Shown here: piece by piece, positions 59,990-64,000 of the stretch
Layout: each line of letters begins with the position of its first letter
Numbering within the stretch: position 1 is the first letter of the stretch
Source of the DNA: Trinickia mobilis
Lineage (GTDB): Bacteria; Pseudomonadota; Gammaproteobacteria; Burkholderiales; Burkholderiaceae
Length of the DNA stretch: 64,000 bases
Assembly (NCBI RefSeq): GCF_017315705.1
Contig: NZ_JAFLRF010000020.1
Span: 1 to 64,000, forward strand
Direction: 5' to 3'
Program-made: the position numbers and the translations under genes
The notes under the pieces: model-generated
The model's database searches: none
What the model was told of the DNA's origin: nothing
The model's input: the letters and a program-made list of their open reading frames with translations, nothing else

Positions 59990-60652
59990 TCACCAGCGCG
60001 CGCCGAACGTCGTGCGCAATTCGTCGATTTGCGCGTCGCTCAACGGCGCAGGGCGCGGCTCGGTCATTAGCCACAGGCGTGCGGTTTCTTCGAGTTCCTC
60101 CAGTGCCCACGCGGCCTGTGAGACGCTCGCGCCCCATACGACCGGACCGAGTCGCTCGAGCAGCACGCCGCGCACGTCGTTCGCTAGTTCGCGCACGCGT
60201 TCGGCGACGCTCGGGTCGCCGGGCCGGCAATACGGAATCAGCGGAATGTGACCTACTTTCATCACGTAGTACGGCGTGATCGGCGGCAGCACGTCGTTCG
60301 CCTGCCATACGCCTGCGAGCGTCAGCGCGACCAGATACGTCGAATGGGTATGGACGACACCGTGTATCGCCGGGTTGCGGTCGTAGATGTTCCGATGCAG
60401 CGCGAGCGTCTTCGACGGCTTGTCGCCGCTGACCCATTGGCCCTCACCATCGACCTTGGCGATCTTCGCTGGATCGAGATGGCCGAGGCACGCGTCGGTC
60501 GGCGTGATCAGCCAACCATCGTCGAGCCGGGCGCTGATGTTGCCTGCGGAGCCGACCGTATACCGGCGTTGGTACAGATCCGCGCCGATGCGCGCAATCT
60601 CTTCGCGCGCCCGGCTTTCGGCGGCGGCTGCGGACGATATCGTGGAGCTCAT
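59990..60652 (-). CDS. otnC: 3-oxo-tetronate 4-phosphate decarboxylase (class II aldolase family)
   Basis: 220 residues, class II aldolase/adducin family: YTVGSAGNISARL, THSTYLVALTL with the zinc His pair HTH, and PYCRPGDPSVAERV. OtnC decarboxylates 3-oxo-tetronate 4-phosphate to dihydroxyacetone phosphate. Its start overlaps the otnK stop by four bases. Alternatives within the family (fuculose-phosphate aldolase-like) are made unlikely by the operon context. Confidence 0.9.
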   Translation of the reverse strand: MSSTISSAAAAESRAREEIARIGADLYQRRYTVGSAGNISARLDDGWLITPTDACLGHLDPAKIAKVDGEGQWVSGDKPSKTLALHRNIYDRNPAIHGVVHTHSTYLVALTLAGVWQANDVLPPITPYYVMKVGHIPLIPYCRPGDPSVAERVRELANDVRGVLLERLGPVVWGASVSQAAWALEELEETARLWLMTEPRPAPLSDAQIDELRTTFGARW

Positions 60653-61947
60653 CGGCGTAGTTCCTGGAGTTGTTTGAAAAGCTTCAGCGCCTTGCTAAAG
60701 AAATCGACCGTGCCGAAGTTGCCGGACTTCAGCGCGAGCGCGAGCGGCGACGCGCCGAGCGAGACGGTGCACGGCACACCGGGATCGATCTGTGGCCCGA
60801 TGCACAGCGCCTCGACGCCTAGCGCATTGACGACCGCGCCCGATGTCTCGCCGCCGGCGACGACGAAATGCCGGACCCCTGCACCGCGCAGGCGCCGCGC
60901 AATGCTGGCCAGGGCCTGTTCGACCAGATCGCCCGATGCCGCACTGCCGAGCTGCTTTTGCACGGCAGCGACTTCTTCCGGCGCGCTGGTCGCGTAGAAA
61001 AGGACAGGTTCGCGGCCGAGGTGCTGTCCGGCGAACGCGATTGCTTGATCGACGACCGCTTCGCCGGCGAAGAGCGCGAGCGGATCGATGCGGAACGCAG
61101 GCCGCCCGTTGCTGCGCCAGTGTTCAACCTGCGCCTGCGTCGCGCGCGAACAACTGCCGGACAGCACCGCGGCAAGGCCGTCGACCGCCGGCAGCTGTTC
61201 TGTGTCTTCGGCTGCCGGCAGCAGGCCGGCGCGCGCAAAATTGCCCGGCAAGCCTAGCGCGAGGCCCGAGCCGCCCGTCAGCAGGACATCGTCCGCGCAT
61301 GCGGCACCCAGCGTATACAGGTCTTGGTCCGAGATCGCATCGGCGATCGCGAGCCCGACCCCTTGTTCAAGCAGCGCTGCGCGCGCAGCGGCGATCGCTT
61401 CGACGCCACGTTGCACGGCGTCGTAGCGCAGCAGCCCGACTTTCGTCGGTGTCTGCCGCTGCAACACGCGCACGAGGTTGGCGTCGATCATCGGTGTCAG
61501 CGGATGGTTCTGCATCCCCGACTCATTGAGCGGCAGGTCGCCGACGAACAGATTGCCGCGATACACGGTGCGGCCGTTCTCCGGAAACGCCGGGCACGCT
61601 ATTGCGAACGGCGTATTCAGCTCGCGCATCAGCGCATCGGCTACCGGCCCTATGTTGCCCGCATCGGTCGAATCGAACGTCGAGCAATACTTGAAATAGA
61701 ACTGTTTGCAGCCGAGCGACTTCAGCCACGCCAGCGCGGCGAGCGACTCGGCAATCGCCTCGCCACGCGGCACGGTGCGCGACTTCAGCGCGACGACGAC
61801 CGCCTGCGCCGGCGTATCGAGCGGCGCGCGAGGCACGCCTATGGTCTGAACGGTACGCATCCCGCCGCGCACGAGCATGTTGGCGAGGTCGGTTGCGCCA
61901 GTGAAGTCATCGGCGATGCAGCCGAGAAGGACAGGTGACGAGGTCAT
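60649..61947 (-). CDS. otnK: 3-oxo-tetronate kinase (DUF1537 family)
   Basis: 432 residues. N-terminal sugar-binding domain with LGCIADDFTGATDLANMLVRGGMRTVQTIG and C-terminal nucleotide-binding domain with VVAGGETSGAVVNALG and QIDPGVPCTVSLG, all typical of four-carbon acid sugar kinases. OtnK phosphorylates 3-oxo-tetronate at C4. It lies 27 bases below denD and overlaps otnC. The family also holds DtnK and related kinases; the neighbours favour OtnK. Confidence 0.92.
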   Translation of the reverse strand: MTSSPVLLGCIADDFTGATDLANMLVRGGMRTVQTIGVPRAPLDTPAQAVVVALKSRTVPRGEAIAESLAALAWLKSLGCKQFYFKYCSTFDSTDAGNIGPVADALMRELNTPFAIACPAFPENGRTVYRGNLFVGDLPLNESGMQNHPLTPMIDANLVRVLQRQTPTKVGLLRYDAVQRGVEAIAAARAALLEQGVGLAIADAISDQDLYTLGAACADDVLLTGGSGLALGLPGNFARAGLLPAAEDTEQLPAVDGLAAVLSGSCSRATQAQVEHWRSNGRPAFRIDPLALFAGEAVVDQAIAFAGQHLGREPVLFYATSAPEEVAAVQKQLGSAASGDLVEQALASIARRLRGAGVRHFVVAGGETSGAVVNALGVEALCIGPQIDPGVPCTVSLGASPLALALKSGNFGTVDFFSKALKLFKQLQELRR

Positions 61948-61974
61948 GGTGTTCGCTTTCGCAAGTCGTCGCGC

Positions 61975-62955
61975 TCAGGCGGCGAGCGCGGCGTTGTCCG
62001 CGATGAACGCGCGCACGATGCTGTCGAAGTCCGTGTCGAACACGAAACCAAGCGAGCGTGCGTAGTTCGCCGAGAAGTTGCCCGGCCACGAATTGACGAT
62101 GCGCTCGATGGCGGGATCGCGTTCGATGCGCACACGGTTCGCCACTTCATTGCCGGCGATACGCCGCAGCGACGCGAGCATCTCTTCGACCGTCACCGAC
62201 AGACCCGGCATGTTGATCACGCGCCCATTGGTTAGCTTGTCCTTGGGCAACTCGTGGCCGTGCACCAGGTTGTCGATCGCGCGGTCCGGCGACATCAGCC
62301 ACAGCAGTGTTTGCGGCGCGACCGGGCACACGGTATCGACGCCGTTGATCGGCTCGCGAATGATCCCGCTCGCGAAGCTCGACGCCGCGCGGTTCGGCTT
62401 GCCCGGCCGCACGACGACAGTCGGCATCCGTAAGCTGCGGCCGTCGACGAAGCCGCGCCGGCTGTAATCGGCGAGCAGCAGATCGGCGAGCGCCTTTTCG
62501 GTGCCGTAGGAGCTTTGCGGCGACCAGACATGCGCGTCTTCGACGGTGGCCGGCAACGCCCCGCCGAACACGGCAACCGAGCTCGTCATCACGAAGCGCG
62601 CCTGCGTGCCTAGCGAGCGGATGCGTTCGAGTAGCGCGCGCGTCGCGTCGAAATTGATCCGCATGCCGAGGTCGAATTCCAGTTCCGCTTGCCCGGAGAC
62701 AATTGCGGCGAGATGGAAAACAGTAGTTGTGCCCGCATCGATCAGCCGCTCGACCTGGGCCGGGTCGGAGATGTCGCCGGCAGTGGCGTGAACGCGCGGA
62801 TCGTCGATGCCCTCGAGCGGAACGACGTCGAATGCATCGATCTGCTCGATGCGCTGCGGCTGGCCGTCTGCGCCGGCCAGCTCGCCGCGCGCGAGCAGCT
62901 CGCGAATCAAACGCCGGCCCAAGAAGCCCGCGGCGCCAGTCACCAGGATTTTCAT
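61975..62955 (-). CDS. denD: D-erythronate dehydrogenase
   Basis: 326 residues, extended SDR: LVTGAAGFLGRRLIRELL, VFHLAAIVSGQAE, MTSSVAVFGGALP and YGTEKALADLLL (Tyr, Lys), with the RKPNRAASSFASG-type region typical of the DenD family (here PGKPNRAASSFASGIIREP). DenD oxidises D-erythronate to 2-oxo-tetronate, the first step of the pathway. Start at 62955 is chosen for GGAG upstream; an ATG four codons earlier is possible. It heads the operon, next to the GntR regulator in the same direction. The operon contains no transporter of its own. Confidence 0.9.
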   Translation of the reverse strand: MKILVTGAAGFLGRRLIRELLARGELAGADGQPQRIEQIDAFDVVPLEGIDDPRVHATAGDISDPAQVERLIDAGTTTVFHLAAIVSGQAELEFDLGMRINFDATRALLERIRSLGTQARFVMTSSVAVFGGALPATVEDAHVWSPQSSYGTEKALADLLLADYSRRGFVDGRSLRMPTVVVRPGKPNRAASSFASGIIREPINGVDTVCPVAPQTLLWLMSPDRAIDNLVHGHELPKDKLTNGRVINMPGLSVTVEEMLASLRRIAGNEVANRVRIERDPAIERIVNSWPGNFSANYARSLGFVFDTDFDSIVRAFIADNAALAA

Positions 62956-63075
62956 GTGTGTCTCCATACAATACGTGCGGCGAAGGTGTGCCGCAAAAAA
63001 AGTTGTATGATGATCTTATATTAGGTCGACGTGCGTGGCAAACGGATGTGTTCGCGCTTAACCCTGCTTGACCCC
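62956..63075. promoter_or_regulatory. Promoter region of the denD operon
   Basis: 120 bases between the GntR gene and denD. It contains an AT-rich patch with TTGTATGAT near 63003 that could be a half-site for the GntR regulator and a run of eight A residues. No complete palindrome was seen. Confidence 0.3.
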
Positions 63076-63906
63076 TTAGGCGCGCGTGGCTTTCTTCGCC
63101 ACCTTCTTCTCTTCGTTGATGAGCGGGCGCACCGCCGCAGTACCGACGCCTTCCCAGAACGCGGAGTCTGCTTCCTGAATACGCGCTCCGGCGTTGTCGA
63201 TGTGGCTGATGGCGGCGTTCCGTGCAGCGGCCGGGTCCTGCGCGGCGATCGCGTCGAAGATTGCGCGATGTTCGTTGCGGACCTGAGTTGAGAAATCGTC
63301 GCGGCGCGCTTCGTTGGTCCGCGTCACACGGATCGCCGCATGGATGAACTGACTGATGTATTCGAGCAGCGACGGGTACAGCGAATTGCCGGTTGCGCGC
63401 GAAATTGCCATATGGAAAGCGAGATCCTCGTCGACGCCGTCGCGCTGATTCTTCGCTGCCGTGTCGATCGCCGTGAGCGCGCGCTTGATGTCGGCGAGTT
63501 GCGCGCGCGTGCGGCGTTGCGCGGCGAGCGCGGCAGCTTCCGCTTCGATGCCGCGCCGCAACTCGGTCACGCGCAGCACCGCGTCGACGGAGTCCTTCGG
63601 GTCGATGTCGAGCCGGAATGCAGTCGTGCGGTTGGCCTCCCGGACGACGGTGCCGCTGCCTTGCCGGACTTCGACGAGACCGTCCGATTTCAGCCGGGAG
63701 ATGGCTTCGCGCACGACGGTACGGCTCACGCCGAAGCGCTCGGAGATCACTTGCTCGGTCGGCAGCCGCGAGCCCGCCGGAAACTCGCCGCCCTTGATCT
63801 TTTCGAGCAAAACGGCGGTCACCCGGTCGGCGAGCGTGCCGACGTTCGTGATCTTCGGCGGGTCGAACTCGATGGACGATTGTGGCGAAGAAGTCGAAGT
63901 AACCAT
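63076..63906 (-). CDS. GntR-family regulator (FCD) of the erythronate operon
   Basis: 276 residues from the ATG at 63906. Winged helix-turn-helix LPTEQVISERFGVSRTVVREAISRLKSDGLVE and an FCD domain (DEDLAFHMAISRATGNSLYP, EHRAIFDAIAAQDPAAARNAA). The C-terminus ends in a basic EEKKVAKKATRA tail. Lying directly upstream of denD-otnK-otnC-otnI on the same strand, it probably represses the operon and responds to D-erythronate or 2-oxo-tetronate. The frame stays open to 63954; neither start has a good ribosome binding site. A perfect palindrome lies 80 bases upstream. Confidence 0.88.
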   Translation of the reverse strand: MVTSTSSPQSSIEFDPPKITNVGTLADRVTAVLLEKIKGGEFPAGSRLPTEQVISERFGVSRTVVREAISRLKSDGLVEVRQGSGTVVREANRTTAFRLDIDPKDSVDAVLRVTELRRGIEAEAAALAAQRRTRAQLADIKRALTAIDTAAKNQRDGVDEDLAFHMAISRATGNSLYPSLLEYISQFIHAAIRVTRTNEARRDDFSTQVRNEHRAIFDAIAAQDPAAARNAAISHIDNAGARIQEADSAFWEGVGTAAVRPLINEEKKVAKKATRA

Positions 63907-63985
63907 GTCGATGCACTGATATGTGATGGGTCGTGAGTGGCGATGCGTTGACACGTTATCACTTTTTACCTATGATCGATACGCA

Positions 63986-64000
63986 ATACATAGTATGTAT
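63986..64000. promoter_or_regulatory. Palindrome ATACATAGTATGTAT upstream of the GntR gene
   Basis: Seven-base arms ATACATA and TATGTAT around one G, 80 bases before the GntR start, at the window edge. It could be the GntR operator. Its core ACATAGTATG is identical to the core of the parS-like sites at 39857-40336, so it might also be a ParB site. Confidence 0.5.

Noticed and set aside
62147-63916. Minus-strand frame of about 590 codons across denD and the GntR gene
   Set aside because: It is in a different frame from both real genes, extremely Arg-rich, and contains no recognisable domain.

Overview
The window is high-GC DNA from a Burkholderiaceae-type bacterium, most likely Paraburkholderia, Caballeronia or a close relative. 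This rests on codon use, the many GntR/LysR/LacI-controlled catabolic operons, and protein styles such as BKACE, Otn/Den and fused sugar permeases. A Rep_3-type initiator, an iteron field, ParA/ParB and repeated centromere-like sites lie in the middle (35.1-40.4 kb), so this is the origin and partition region of a secondary replicon (chromid or megaplasmid) rather than the main chromosome. No rRNA, tRNA, CRISPR array or intact insertion sequence was seen.

Left arm (0-35 kb): a partial class IV aminotransferase, hpaH next to a decayed aminotransferase, then a long minus-strand cluster (12.3-2.9 kb) of GntR regulator, SDR dehydrogenase, BKACE-type beta-keto acid cleavage enzyme, metallo-beta-lactamase-fold lactonase, sugar-type ABC transporter (binding protein, double ATPase, two permeases fused in one chain) and SMP-30 lactonase. 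Next comes a PotABCD-like ABC transporter with a Rieske oxygenase and a LysR regulator. Diverging from it is an FMO-Rid-DUF1028-ArgE operon. A 20-bp motif is shared by the two promoter regions. After that come an HtrA-like protease with a LuxR-type pseudo-receiver regulator, an epimerase, a secreted beta-propeller protein, a His-rich protein and COG0523 GTPase pair with a Zur-like palindrome, gene fragments (SDR, Old Yellow Enzyme), an SDR, and a LysR/aldehyde dehydrogenase divergent pair.

Centre (35-46 kb): rep (minus), about 15 iterons in two orientations, parA-parB (plus) with an inverted-repeat operator over the parA start, a terminator and four 15-bp parS-like sites. The next 5 kb hold only remnants: a full-length but heavily disabled tyrosine recombinase, the 3' end of a group II intron with a recognisable domain V, and an IS6-family scrap. 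A small RHH-like gene preceded by palindromes follows.

Right arm (46-64 kb): two tandem EAL-domain genes, the first apparently catalytically dead and the second intact. Then a LacI regulator facing a cluster of SDR, a second sugar-type ABC transporter (ATPase, two separate permeases, binding protein), an unknown protein, a second lactonase-like MBL protein and a lambda-crystallin-type 3-hydroxyacid dehydrogenase. This cluster mirrors the left-arm one. The end is a denD-otnK-otnC-otnI operon for D-erythronate-type four-carbon acid sugars with its GntR regulator.

The two mirrored transporter/lactonase clusters suggest import of a sugar-like compound, oxidation to a lactone, hydrolysis, oxidation at C3 to a beta-keto acid, and BKACE cleavage. 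That route is inference; the individual families are supported by sequence.
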